Of a DNA stretch of 64,000 nucleotides, positions 9,168 to 19,459 are shown piece by piece. A model generated the notes under the pieces. It was not told the origin of the DNA. It ran no database searches and saw nothing but the letters and a program-made list of their open reading frames with translations. The position numbers and the translations under genes are program-made. The DNA is taken from positions 186,001-250,000 of the forward strand of contig NZ_LDTZ01000019.1 of NCBI RefSeq assembly GCF_001186365.1, written 5' to 3'. Within the stretch, counting starts at the first letter, position 1. Every line of letters begins with the position of its first letter. The stretch comes from Gordonia jacobaea. GTDB lineage: Bacteria > Actinomycetota > Actinomycetes > Mycobacteriales > Mycobacteriaceae.

Positions 9168-10715
9168 TCAGTCGTCGACCACCGCGGCGTAGACGCGCGT
9201 CTCCTCGGTACGCCCACGCAGCGAGGTCGTCTCCTGTTCCTCCCAGTGGGCGGCTTCCCGCGCGTTCGCGACGTCGACGGTTCGTCCGGACGCCAGCGGT
9301 CGACGGGGATCGCGCTTGGCGAGTTCGGACAACCGCGCGCTCTCGTTGACCGGGTCGCCGATGATCGTGTACTCGAACCGTTCGATCGCCCCGACGTTGC
9401 CTGCGACCGCGGGCCCGAAGCCGACCCCGATCCCCGCGGACAGTTCTGGCACCCGACGCTCGAGTTCCCGAGCGATCTCGCGGGCTGTGCACAGCGCGGC
9501 ACCCGCGGCGTCGTCGAGGTCGATCGGTGCACCGAAGATGGCGAGCACGGCGTCGCCCTCGAACTTGTTGACCAGTCCGCGCTGTTGCTCGACGGCCCGC
9601 ACGATCACCGCGAAGAAGCGGTTCAGGATCTCCACGACCTCTGTCGGAGATCGTTCGGCGGCCAGCGTCGTCGAACCGATCACGTCGACGAACAGTGCCG
9701 CGACCGTGCGTTCGGTTCCGCCGAGTGCGGGGTCGGAGCTCAACGCCGCTTCGGCAACCTCACGACCGACGTGGCGGCCGAACAGATCTCGCATCCGCTC
9801 GCGCTCACGCAGGCCACTGACCATCGAGTTGAAGCCCACCTGCAGGTCGCCGAGTTCGGTGCCGTCGTAGACGACGAGGTCGACGTCGACATTGCCCGCC
9901 TGCACCTTGTTCATCCCGTTGCGGACACTCCGCAGCGGACCGGTGACACTCGTCGTGGTCAGCCACGTCAGGAGTAGCCCGGTACCGAGTGAGATCACCG
10001 CGAGCACGAACACACCGACGAAGAGGTCGAGCTTGCTGGTGTCCTGGCGGAACGCCCCGAAGGACACCAGAAGCAGGATGCCGACGATCGGCGTTGCCGA
10101 CCCGACGATCCACGCGACCACCGCGCGAGACAGCACGCCGGAACGCTTGCGACGTCGGTAACCCGCACTGATCAGATCCGCGGACACCGGCCGGAGCGCG
10201 AGCTCGATCAACAGGTACGTGACACCGACGACCACGGCACCCGACAACCCGATGACGAAGAACATCTTCGGGATGAGCATCGGACTCTGGATCCCGTACA
10301 TGATGGTGAACATCACGACCGCTCCGAGCCAGAGCGCGGCCTGCAGTCGCAGCAGCCTGCCCGCGACGCGCCTCGTCCGGCGTGCGTCGGCCGCGGTCGG
10401 CGGCTGTCGTCGAATCGCCCAGCGCAGGTCGCGGGTGATGGTGTAGGTACCCCAGCCGATTCCGATGACGAAGGCGAGCGCCACGTAGATCGGCACCGCG
10501 ATGTAGTTGATCCACCACATCTCCGGCGCGAACGTCGACGGTTCGGGGATGCCGACGGACGACAGCGAGATGGTGACGACAGCACCGACGAAATTGGAGA
10601 GGACGATCGACCCGGTGAGGATCGTCTGGATACGAACGCGCCGTTTGGTTGGACCGTCACTCGCCGACCCGAGCAGGACCGAGCCGTAGTCGCGTTCCCC
10701 CCTGCCGCGGATCAT
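9168..10715 (-). CDS. Membrane class III adenylate cyclase (6TM-HAMP-CHD type)
   Basis: A 515-residue protein of the mycobacterial Rv1318c/Rv3645 group. Six hydrophobic segments span roughly residues 30-250, a HAMP-like linker follows near 255-305 (TTSVTGPLRSVRNGM), and a cyclase homology domain runs from about 330 to the end. Catalytic features are the metal-binding Asp in LFVDVIGST, the substrate-selecting Lys in NKFEGDAV, the second metal Asp in the same block, and the transition-state pair in DPVNESARL. All appear intact, so cAMP production is expected. The signal sensed by the membrane part is unknown. Confidence 0.9.
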   Translation of the reverse strand: MIRGRGERDYGSVLLGSASDGPTKRRVRIQTILTGSIVLSNFVGAVVTISLSSVGIPEPSTFAPEMWWINYIAVPIYVALAFVIGIGWGTYTITRDLRWAIRRQPPTAADARRTRRVAGRLLRLQAALWLGAVVMFTIMYGIQSPMLIPKMFFVIGLSGAVVVGVTYLLIELALRPVSADLISAGYRRRKRSGVLSRAVVAWIVGSATPIVGILLLVSFGAFRQDTSKLDLFVGVFVLAVISLGTGLLLTWLTTTSVTGPLRSVRNGMNKVQAGNVDVDLVVYDGTELGDLQVGFNSMVSGLRERERMRDLFGRHVGREVAEAALSSDPALGGTERTVAALFVDVIGSTTLAAERSPTEVVEILNRFFAVIVRAVEQQRGLVNKFEGDAVLAIFGAPIDLDDAAGAALCTAREIARELERRVPELSAGIGVGFGPAVAGNVGAIERFEYTIIGDPVNESARLSELAKRDPRRPLASGRTVDVANAREAAHWEEQETTSLRGRTEETRVYAAVVDD

Positions 10716-10741
10716 CCACCTACTGTGTCACAGGCAGCGAG

Positions 10742-12085
10742 TCAGCTGATCCGGATCATCTTCTTGTTGACGAACTCGTCGATGCCGAAACGTCCGAGCT
10801 CTCGACCGAAGCCCGAACGCTTCACGCCGCCGAACGGCAACTCCGCACCTTCGGCGCCGACGGCGTTGACGAAGACCATTCCGGCCTCGATCTTGTCGGC
10901 GACGCGTAGCGCCTGGTCGGCGTCGGTGGTGAAGACATACGACCCCAGACCGAAGGGCGTGTCATTGGCAAGTTCGACGGCGGCGTCTTCACCCGACACC
11001 TTGTAGACGGTCGCGATCGGGCCGAACAGCTCCTGCTTGGCGACGATCGAGTCGGGGTCGACGCCGGTCAGCACGCCGGGCGGGAAGTAGGCGCCCTTGC
11101 GTTCGCCTGACGACTCGAGGCTCGCGCCGGTGGCCAGCACTGAATTCACCTGCTCCTCAAGGCGCTCGGCAGCAGCAACCGATGAGAGCGGCCCCAGTCC
11201 CTCTCCGGCGGCCTTGACCTTCTCGGTGAACTTGACGATGAAATCGTCGTAGACACTCTCGTCGACGATGAAGCGCTTCGCGGCGTTGCACGCCTGACCG
11301 GTGTTCTCGAATCGTCCGTCGACCGCTGCCGACACCGTTGCGTCGAGGTCGTCGGTCGACAGCAGGATGAACGGGTCCGACCCGCCGAGTTCGAGGACGA
11401 CCTTCTTCAGGTTCCGGCCGGCAACCTCCGCGACGGCGGCGCCCGCGCGCTCCGATCCGGTCAGCGAGACACCCTGCACGCGCGGGTCGGCGATCGCCTC
11501 GGCGATCTGCTCGTTGGTGGCGTAGACGTTCACGTACGCGCCGACCGGGTACCCGGCGTCGAGGAAGATCTGCTGCAGGGCGGCAGCGGATTCGGGGCAT
11601 TGCGGGGCGTGCTTGAGCACAATTGTGTTGCCCAGCACCAGGTTTGGACCGGCGAATCGCGCGACCTGATAGTAGGGGTAGTTCCACGGCATGATGCCGA
11701 GCAGCACGCCGACTGCGCTGCGTCGGATGAACGCCGACCCCTCACCCTCGAGCAGCGCGATCGGCTCGTCTGCGAGGAACTTCTCGGCATTGTCGGCGTA
11801 GTACTCGTAGATCGCGGCGCTGAACTCGACCTCGCCGACGGACTGGTCGTACGGCTTGCCCATCTCGCGGACGATGATCTTGGCGAGCTCGTCTTTGCGC
11901 TCGGTGTGCAGTTCGCCGACGCGACGGATCAGCGCAGCCCGCTCGGCGACCGTCGAGTTCTTCGACCACGTCGCGAACGCATCCGACGCCGCGGTGATCG
12001 CCGCTTCGACCTGCTCATCGGTGGCGGTCGGATACTCCTTGACGACGTCGCCGGTCGCGGGGTCGACGACTTGGTACAAGCTCAT
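10742..12085 (-). CDS. NAD(P)-dependent succinate-semialdehyde dehydrogenase family protein
   Basis: A 447-residue aldehyde dehydrogenase, similar to Rv0234c (GabD1), converting a semialdehyde such as succinate semialdehyde to the acid. Visible motifs are IMPWNYPYYQ, the cofactor-loop GSERAG, the general-base Glu in VLELGGSDPF near residue 230, and the catalytic Cys in NTGQACNAAKR near 265. GAGGAGAA precedes the ATG at 12085 and fixes the start. It is encoded alone. A 17-bp palindrome lies about 110 bases upstream. A second, less similar ALDH is encoded at about 29.7 kb. The exact substrate is not certain. Confidence 0.88.
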   Translation of the reverse strand: MSLYQVVDPATGDVVKEYPTATDEQVEAAITAASDAFATWSKNSTVAERAALIRRVGELHTERKDELAKIIVREMGKPYDQSVGEVEFSAAIYEYYADNAEKFLADEPIALLEGEGSAFIRRSAVGVLLGIMPWNYPYYQVARFAGPNLVLGNTIVLKHAPQCPESAAALQQIFLDAGYPVGAYVNVYATNEQIAEAIADPRVQGVSLTGSERAGAAVAEVAGRNLKKVVLELGGSDPFILLSTDDLDATVSAAVDGRFENTGQACNAAKRFIVDESVYDDFIVKFTEKVKAAGEGLGPLSSVAAAERLEEQVNSVLATGASLESSGERKGAYFPPGVLTGVDPDSIVAKQELFGPIATVYKVSGEDAAVELANDTPFGLGSYVFTTDADQALRVADKIEAGMVFVNAVGAEGAELPFGGVKRSGFGRELGRFGIDEFVNKKMIRIS

Positions 12086-12192
12086 TGCGATTCTCCTCGT
12101 CTGCACGCACGGCCGCTCGGCCGACTTCACCTACGAATGTAGTAGTCGACGAGGCCGCGCGCTGAGTGAATCGACAATTTTACGACCCGATT

Positions 12193-12209
12193 GTTGCGGA
12201 ATCCGCAAC
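12193..12209. promoter_or_regulatory. 17-bp perfect palindrome upstream of the semialdehyde dehydrogenase
   Basis: GTTGCGGAATCCGCAAC is a perfect inverted repeat around a central A. It lies about 110 bases upstream of the dehydrogenase start in the interval between that gene and purA. It looks like the operator of a dimeric regulator. I cannot name the regulator. Confidence 0.5.
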
Positions 12210-12317
12210 TCATGCCAGCGCTATGTCACGGTTTTCGGTGACAACCGGCCACTTCTTGACGGATTCCGTACAGTCCTGTCGCTGGGGTGTGAATCTCCCG
12301 GTGAGGAGTCCGATCTC

Positions 12318-13616
<1,299 letters not shown>

Positions 13617-13729
13617 TTAGTCGCGCGCATGCGGAACGCGCCGTAACGGACCTACCCTACTTGCTGACCGGGCAGAACCCTTGGGCGACGCCCCGACATC
13701 GACGTTGCGGCCCGACTACGCTCGTCGGC

Positions 13730-14386
13730 GTGTCCCATGCAGTTATCTCGTCGTCGACGGTGATCGTCGACGACGCCCGGCAGACTCCACCGCCCCGCAA
13801 GGCGGTACGACGAGTCGTCGAGAGCGCGCTTTCCGACGCCCCGAGCCGGTTGATCGTCGAGCCCGGCGACTGCGCGCACCCCGACGTCCTGCTCGCCGAG
13901 GTGGTCGCGATCCTGATGATCACCGAACGACTCGACGTCGAGGTCGCGTACACGCCGAGTGTCGCCACCCCGGCGACTCGCCGCTACGGTCTACCGCACG
14001 GACAAGCGGCCGTCGACCTCGCACGTGACGGCGACGCTCACGACCTGCCGCTGATCCGCGACGACGCCGCCACCGTCCTCGTCGGCTTCGCACGACACCT
14101 CGGCGCCGAGGGCGCAAAGTTGCACGGCGAGAGCTATGTCGACGACGCCCGCCTGTTCACCGGTTCGGTACGCGGTGTGCGGATCGAACCGACCCGCGAG
14201 GCACCAGGCGTACGCGCCCGCGTCGAACGCACACTCCGGCCGGGCAGCTGGCACGTCGGGCGCGCGGCACAGACCGGCGGGAGCAACCTCGTCGTCGAGC
14301 GTGAAGGCGTCCTGACCGAGCGGACGGTCAAACGCTCGACGTTCTACCGCCACCACATCGACTGGAAGCTGGTCTGCCACTCATGA
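13730..14386 (+). CDS. Conserved hypothetical protein (Rv0358-like)
   Basis: A 218-residue soluble protein of unknown function, matching Rv0358 by position (divergent from purA, followed by an M50 protease) and by length. There is no signal peptide or membrane segment. The middle is Asp/Ala/Arg rich, and the C-terminus has a conserved-looking TVKRSTFYRHHIDWKLVCHS. The GTG at 13730 is chosen because it gives the length of the mycobacterial protein. Its stop overlaps the next start as ATGA, so the two proteins are probably made together. Confidence 0.8.
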   Translation: MSHAVISSSTVIVDDARQTPPPRKAVRRVVESALSDAPSRLIVEPGDCAHPDVLLAEVVAILMITERLDVEVAYTPSVATPATRRYGLPHGQAAVDLARDGDAHDLPLIRDDAATVLVGFARHLGAEGAKLHGESYVDDARLFTGSVRGVRIEPTREAPGVRARVERTLRPGSWHVGRAAQTGGSNLVVEREGVLTERTVKRSTFYRHHIDWKLVCHS

Positions 14387-15246
14387 CGGGCAATGCGTGG
14401 GCGAGCGGTCGGTCGGGGCATCCGACGCGCGGCGAGATTGCCCGCGCGATACGGCCGGGATGGCTGTTCTTCGCGTTCATCGCCGTCGCGGCCGTCGGCG
14501 GCTGGATGTGCGCGGTCTCGGCACCCGGTCGCAACGCGATGTCGATCGGCGGAACCCTGCTGCTCGTACTCGCCGGCTGGGTCATCTCACTGTGTCTGCA
14601 CGAATTCGGCCACGCCGTCACCGCGTTCCGGTTCGGCGATCGCAATGCCGAACTGCGCGGCTACCTCACGCTCAACCCGATGCGCTATACGCATCCGGGG
14701 TTGTCACTCGGCCTGCCGCTGCTGATCATTCTGCTGGGCGGTATCGGATTCCCCGGCGGCGCTGTATATCTCGACGAACGCGGCATGACCAATCGCCAGA
14801 AGACGCTGGTCTCACTCGCCGGGCCCGCGATGAACATCATGCTCGCGGCGATCCTGTTGCTCGTCATCCGCATCGCGGCACCCGACGCCTACATCCCCCT
14901 CCACTCGGGTCTGATGTCGGGGATGATTCTCGCCGTCGACGGCATCAATCTGTGGGCGGCACTGGCGATGCTCGCCTTCTTGCAGATCACCGCGGCCGTG
15001 CTCAACCTGATCCCGATGCCGGGTTTCGACGGCTACAACGCCATCGAGCCGTACCTGTCGCAGCAGACACGCGCGAACGCCGCCAAGATCGCGCCCTACG
15101 GGTTCCTGATCGTGTTCGCGCTACTGTTCATTCCTCAACTGAACGCCGCCTTCTTCGACCTCATCCGCTGGCTGTTCGAATTGTCGGGCGTGCCATCGAA
15201 TCTCGCGAACCAGGGCTGGAACGTCTTCATGTTCTGGCGGACGTGA
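14383..15246 (+). CDS. Site-2 protease family (M50) membrane zinc metalloprotease
   Basis: A 287-residue intramembrane protease, like Rv0359. The zinc-binding HEFGH lies near residue 70 in the second hydrophobic segment. The third zinc ligand is in NLIPMPGFDGYN near residue 210. There are five or six hydrophobic segments and no PDZ domain. Proteases of this type cut membrane-bound regulators or small peptides inside the bilayer; the substrate here is unknown. It is translationally coupled to the upstream Rv0358-like gene (ATGA overlap). Confidence 0.9.
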   Translation: MTGNAWASGRSGHPTRGEIARAIRPGWLFFAFIAVAAVGGWMCAVSAPGRNAMSIGGTLLLVLAGWVISLCLHEFGHAVTAFRFGDRNAELRGYLTLNPMRYTHPGLSLGLPLLIILLGGIGFPGGAVYLDERGMTNRQKTLVSLAGPAMNIMLAAILLLVIRIAAPDAYIPLHSGLMSGMILAVDGINLWAALAMLAFLQITAAVLNLIPMPGFDGYNAIEPYLSQQTRANAAKIAPYGFLIVFALLFIPQLNAAFFDLIRWLFELSGVPSNLANQGWNVFMFWRT

Positions 15247-15271
15247 TGTACCAGCGGGGCCGTATCGCAAC

Positions 15272-16090
15272 TCACGCCCTGCGCGTGACGAAGTAGTCGT
15301 CGAGCGTGACCATGTTGAGTCGACGCTCGCGAATGATCTCCACCAGCGTCGGATACACGTGGGTCACCGGCGGATGATTGGCATGGCCGATGATCACGGT
15401 CTGCGGATGGAAGTACTGCCGCGCGCACTGCACCAGATAGCGCTCGGTGATCAATCCCGAGTCCGAGAGCGACCCGAACCACAGCACGGGAGTCGTGTAT
15501 CCGAGTTCTGCGGCCACGGCGTCGACCGTGTCGTTGTGGTAGCCGTACGGCGGACGAAAGAACGGAGTGCCGTCGACGCCGAACGTGTTGCGTAGGAACC
15601 GCTTACACCGCGACAGCTCGTCCGCGACACCCTCGGTCGAGAGTGATGTCAGATCGGCGTGGGTCCACGTGTGATTGCCGAGCTGGATCTGACCGGATTC
15701 GACGAGCGGCCGTAGCTCGGCCTTGTGGTCTGTCCAGGAATCAAAGCCGCCGGTGACGAAGAAGGTGAACCGCGCGCCCGTGTCCCGCGCGAATCGGATG
15801 TACGCACCGACCACCTCGGAGCTCGCGCCGTCGTCGACGGTCAGCGCGAGATGCCTTCCCGTACCCGGCAATCCGGTCAGTGTGCCCGCGGGAACCGGAA
15901 CCCTTCGTGCAACGTCGGGTGGTGGTACCTGCGGAACCGGCGTCTGCGCAACCGATTTCGGAGTCGGCGACATCGGATTGGTCGACGGCAAGGCCGTCGG
16001 CGCCGACGCGTCGACGCGCGCTGTCGCACATCCCCCGAGCGCAGTGACCAACCCTGCAGCCAAGACGGTCATGAACCCCCTACGTCTCAC
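15272..16090 (-). CDS. Lipoprotein polysaccharide deacetylase (NodB domain)
   Basis: A 272-residue exported carbohydrate deacetylase. A signal peptide ends in the lipobox LGGC (Cys about residue 21), so it should be a lipoprotein on the outer face of the membrane. A Pro/Thr-rich spacer runs to about residue 75, then the NodB domain. Metal and catalytic residues are visible: Asp-Asp in LTVDDGAS, His-x3-His in HTWTH, RPPYGYHN, and a late IGHANH. Likely substrates are N-acetyl groups of peptidoglycan or other envelope glycans. The start is GTG at 16090. Confidence 0.88.
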   Translation of the reverse strand: MRRRGFMTVLAAGLVTALGGCATARVDASAPTALPSTNPMSPTPKSVAQTPVPQVPPPDVARRVPVPAGTLTGLPGTGRHLALTVDDGASSEVVGAYIRFARDTGARFTFFVTGGFDSWTDHKAELRPLVESGQIQLGNHTWTHADLTSLSTEGVADELSRCKRFLRNTFGVDGTPFFRPPYGYHNDTVDAVAAELGYTTPVLWFGSLSDSGLITERYLVQCARQYFHPQTVIIGHANHPPVTHVYPTLVEIIRERRLNMVTLDDYFVTRRA

Positions 16091-16147
16091 GGCTGTGAAG
16101 ATAGCCCACCAAGGTGGCGTGAGGGCAACGAGATCGAGTGTGTCGCG

Positions 16148-17065
16148 TTACCAGCCCATATCGTCGCGACAGCGCTTGCCCGCTTGGTCCGGATCGACCT
16201 GAATCGTCGCGTGGGTGAGGCCGTGGCGGGCCAGCACGGCGCGCGCCTGCGGGAGCACCTCGTCGTTGGGACAGTTGCTCGCCAGATGCACTGTCGCGAC
16301 GTCCATTCCGGTGGTCAGCGACCAGACGTGCAAATCGTGGACGTCGATGACCTCGGGGATCGCTGCGAGCTCGTGCTCGAGGGCGTCGACGTCGACGTGA
16401 TCGGGCGCCTGCTGGTTGAGAATGCGCAGGGCATCGCGGGCCAGACGCACCGCTCGGGGTACCACCCAGATCGCGATCAGGACCGCGACGACGATGTCGG
16501 CGTAACCCCAACCCGTCGTCATCGTCACGATGCCCGCGACCAGCACGCCGACACTGCCGACGGCGTCGGCCAGCACCTCCATGTATGCCCCGCGCACGGC
16601 GATCGACTCCTTGGAGTCCGCACGTAGCAGCAGCATCATCGCGACATTGACAGCCAGGCCGATCAGCGCCACCACGACGAGCGTCAGCCCGGGCACTTCC
16701 GGGTCGGAGCCGATGCGTCGGATCGCCTCGTACAGGACGAAGACCGCGACACCGATCAGCAGGACCGCATTGGCAACAGCGGTGAAGACCTCAGCGCGAT
16801 GCCACCCGAAACTCCGCTCGGCGGTCGTCGATCCGTGGCGTGCGAGCAAAAGTGCGACGAGACCCATCAGGAGCGCGACGACGTCGGTCAACATGTGCCC
16901 GGCGTCGGCGATCAATGCCAGCGAGTTGACGGCGATTCCGACGCCGAGCTCGACGAAGAAATACGTCCCGATCATCGCCACGGCGACGACCATCGGCCAG
17001 ATGCGCCGATTCGACGTCGCGGCCCCGGTGCCGTGCGAGTGCGTGTGTGTATGCGAGTGACCCAT
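16148..17065 (-). CDS. Cation diffusion facilitator family metal efflux protein (CzcD-like)
   Basis: A 305-residue zinc/cadmium/cobalt efflux antiporter. The His-rich N-terminus (MGHSHTHTHSHG) is followed by six membrane segments. Metal-site residues are visible in ADAGHMLTD (segment II) and AYMEVLADAVGSVG (segment V), the HxxxD/ExxxD pattern expected for CzcD-type proteins. A cytosolic C-terminal domain with VHDLHVWSL follows. The ATG at 17065 gives the classical N-terminus; a longer in-frame start at 17095 would fall inside the upstream palindrome. That palindrome suggests metal-responsive control. Confidence 0.92.
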   Translation of the reverse strand: MGHSHTHTHSHGTGAATSNRRIWPMVVAVAMIGTYFFVELGVGIAVNSLALIADAGHMLTDVVALLMGLVALLLARHGSTTAERSFGWHRAEVFTAVANAVLLIGVAVFVLYEAIRRIGSDPEVPGLTLVVVALIGLAVNVAMMLLLRADSKESIAVRGAYMEVLADAVGSVGVLVAGIVTMTTGWGYADIVVAVLIAIWVVPRAVRLARDALRILNQQAPDHVDVDALEHELAAIPEVIDVHDLHVWSLTTGMDVATVHLASNCPNDEVLPQARAVLARHGLTHATIQVDPDQAGKRCRDDMGW

Positions 17066-17075
17066 GGTCTCGTCA

Positions 17076-17099
17076 ATATATGCATCTTTTCGCATATAT
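17076..17099. promoter_or_regulatory. ATATATGC-N8-GCATATAT operator before the cation-efflux gene
   Basis: A perfect 8-8-8 inverted repeat lies 11 bases upstream of the chosen start. AT-rich repeats of this form are typical of ArsR/SmtB-family metal sensors, which repress efflux genes until Zn, Cd or Co binds. No ArsR gene lies nearby. That it is an operator is inferred from position and symmetry. Confidence 0.6.
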
Positions 17100-17200
17100 G
17101 ACAAGGGTTAGGGTCGCCTAAATCTCTACATCGAGGCCGATTCAGTTGAAACGAGATCACTGCTCTTGTTTTTCAAGCCGCATGGGCGCAGACTCGAATC

Positions 17201-17617
17201 ATGAACAAGAGCACCGCTCTCGAAACTGCTGGGCGGCACGCCACCGAGCCCAGTCAACTGTCTGGCCTGCGTGATTACACCTGGGGTGCGCTGGTATTCG
17301 CTGTCGAGGTCATGCTCTGGACAGCCGCGGTGGCGGTCGGCTATCACTGGGGCGCGGCATTCGCGGGTCCCGCCGCAGGCGTACTGCTCGGTGTGGTCGC
17401 GCTCGCGGTGATCGGCGGTGTGTGGGGGCGTTGGATGTCGCCCAAAGCGCGACGCCGCCTCGCTCTGGTCCCGCGTATCGCGCTCGGTATTTGTCTCATC
17501 GTCCTCGCGGCAGCCGCGTCGAGCGCACTGATCGGTGTCGCCGGCGCAATCGGTTGCGCCGCGGTGGCGGTGCCGACCTTCGCGATGGGACAACGCGCGA
17601 TCGACGGCAAAGCCTGA
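17201..17617 (+). CDS. YrdB/DUF2568 family small membrane protein
   Basis: A 138-residue protein with four hydrophobic segments. The pattern WGALVFAVEVMLW, then GRWMSPKARRRL in the central loop, then a final MGQRA matches the YrdB (DUF2568) family of unknown function. The ATG at 17201 follows a GC-poor leader. It is convergent with the FUSC gene, three bases between stops. A transport or envelope role is possible, but there is no direct evidence. Confidence 0.75.
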   Translation: MNKSTALETAGRHATEPSQLSGLRDYTWGALVFAVEVMLWTAAVAVGYHWGAAFAGPAAGVLLGVVALAVIGGVWGRWMSPKARRRLALVPRIALGICLIVLAAAASSALIGVAGAIGCAAVAVPTFAMGQRAIDGKA

Positions 17618-17619
17618 GT

Positions 17620-18735
17620 TCAGCGCAGCGTCGCCTGTGCGGAGGAGCGTCGAAGTCCGCACACCATCAGCAGGTCGATCAGCAGCGAACGTATCTCCGC
17701 CAGCAGCGCGGTCTCACTCATGCCACTCTCGGCGACCAGTTCGGCGCGAGCCTTACGCGCGATCGTGCGCAGTACCCGCGCGGCGTCGGCAGGGTCGGGC
17801 GATTCGCCGGGGTCTGCCAGCATCATTCGACGCAGCGTCTCGAAGGCGTCGCCGAGGTCGTCGATGATCTCGATCAGTTCGGGGCGGAGCTTCTCGCCGC
17901 GCTGCGTCATCCCGAGCGCGCGACGAGCGACGATCCGGAAGTTTCGTACCCCGTTGTCGATGGGGTCGGCCGTCGCGGCGATTCTCTGCAGTCGTATTCG
18001 TTGCCGCCAATGCAGCGGCGAGATGGTGCTGATCTCTTTGCCGCCACGCATGTCCGAGCGCATGGTGTTGATCGCGGCCTGGGTTCCGCGCGCACTCTCG
18101 AGCGCCGAGAACACCACGTCGGCATCTCCGACCCGCAGCCCTGCCGCGAGAGTCTTCGCGGCGTCGCGCATCGTCGCCAGAATCCCGGCGGCATCACGCC
18201 GCCCACGCGACGCCGGGTTCGCAGGGAGAAGCGCACCCACGGCGATGCCGACGAGTCCGCCGATCAACGCGTCGAAAGCGCGGTAGTACCCACCGGCCTC
18301 GCCGGGCGGCAGAAGCGTTGCGACGAGGACCGCAGACGACGCCGCCTGCATCGGGATCAGCGGACCGTCGTCGAGAAACACGGCTGTCGCCATCGCGAGT
18401 GCGACGACGACCATGATCTGCCAGGTCCCCGAGCCGATCCGAGAGATGAGCAGATCACCGATGAGAATGCCGATGGAGACGCCGACGACGAGTTCGACGG
18501 CGCGGCGCCAACGCTGACCGAGCGACAGCCCCAGCGAGATGACGGCCGCGATCGGCGCGAAGAACGGGCGTGAGTGATGGAGCAGGTCGAGCGCGATCCA
18601 CCACGCCAGACCTGCCGCGATCGAGCACTGCAGGATCGGCTGCAGCGAGAGATATAGCCGCCGAATGCGGGTACGCAGGGGGCGCGGCAGCGCGTTGACC
18701 CTGGCGCTGACCCGCGAACGCAGCGTTGCGATCAC
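17620..18735 (-). CDS. FUSC family membrane protein (aromatic-acid exporter type)
   Basis: A 371-residue FUSC-family protein. Paired hydrophobic segments are visible from about residue 25 to 190 (including FFAPIAAVISLGLSLGQRWRR and ELVVGVSIGILIGDLL), followed by a long helical cytosolic region. Relatives export aromatic acids or other organic anions. The GTG start at 18735 overlaps the upstream DUF3151 stop as GTGA, so it is translationally coupled to that gene. The substrate is unknown. In M. tuberculosis Rv0360c has no such neighbour that I recall, so this may be a lineage-specific addition. Confidence 0.82.
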   Translation of the reverse strand: MIATLRSRVSARVNALPRPLRTRIRRLYLSLQPILQCSIAAGLAWWIALDLLHHSRPFFAPIAAVISLGLSLGQRWRRAVELVVGVSIGILIGDLLISRIGSGTWQIMVVVALAMATAVFLDDGPLIPMQAASSAVLVATLLPPGEAGGYYRAFDALIGGLVGIAVGALLPANPASRGRRDAAGILATMRDAAKTLAAGLRVGDADVVFSALESARGTQAAINTMRSDMRGGKEISTISPLHWRQRIRLQRIAATADPIDNGVRNFRIVARRALGMTQRGEKLRPELIEIIDDLGDAFETLRRMMLADPGESPDPADAARVLRTIARKARAELVAESGMSETALLAEIRSLLIDLLMVCGLRRSSAQATLR

Positions 18736-19199
18736 ACCAGGCCGAGTTGTTCTGCCGCGGTCGGGTCGCTTTCGTTCAGGAGGTCGAGGCAGCGCAGGTA
18801 CTCGTCGCGCTCGCCGATGACTCGAGCAGCTCTGGCCAGCGCACCGACACAGCGCAGGAAGCCCTGATTGCCCTCGTGCGCCCACGGGACGGGTCCGAAT
18901 CCCTTCCACCCGTTGCGGCGCAGCTGGTCGAGCCCGCGGTGGTACCCGGTGCGGGCGTAGGCGTATGCGGCGATCACGTCGTCGACGTTTGGTGTCTGCT
19001 CACCCGCGGGTTCGCCGTCAGCTCCGACGCCGCCCGCTGTCAATGCCGCTTCTGCCAGATATGCCCAGGCGATCGACGCTGTGGGATGTTCCGCAGCTAC
19101 CGCAGCCGGCGAAGCACCGTTGAGCAGGTCCGATTCGGCCTCGTCGTCTCCCGGGAGGAGCGTCGGTTGGGGGCCCATCAAGTCTCCGAAGGAAGTCAC
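18732..19199 (-). CDS. DUF3151 family protein (Rv0360c-like)
   Basis: A 155-residue cytosolic protein of unknown function, conserved in Mycobacteriales. It matches Rv0360c closely by eye: an N-terminal MTSFGDL, LLPGDDEAE, HPTASIAWAYLAE, and the hallmark ARTGYHRGLDQLRRNGWKGFG. I chose the GTG at 19199 because it begins this conserved N-terminus and has AGAGGA immediately upstream. It is divergent from the Rv0361-like gene, as in M. tuberculosis. The 260 bases between them hold the divergent promoters, with no element I can name. Confidence 0.88.
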   Translation of the reverse strand: MTSFGDLMGPQPTLLPGDDEAESDLLNGASPAAVAAEHPTASIAWAYLAEAALTAGGVGADGEPAGEQTPNVDDVIAAYAYARTGYHRGLDQLRRNGWKGFGPVPWAHEGNQGFLRCVGALARAARVIGERDEYLRCLDLLNESDPTAAEQLGLV

Positions 19200-19459
19200 T
19201 CCTCTATTCAAGCATCGAGCCGCGACACGGTGTCCGCTCCGGTCAACACACACCGACCGGTCGGCGGCGTGGCGCGCCGCGCGACGCCCTCCGCGGCATC
19301 TGTGCGCCGGTAGTAGTCTTCGCTGATGCCCATCCCCTGCCCGGGTGCCCGCGACAACGGCGATTCGCTAGGGTGAATGGCGCACTTGGTCGCTGAACGG
19401 CCCCGATGCCGCGGTGCGCCGCAGAATCCACTTGCTCGAGGAAGGAATGGTGATCGACG

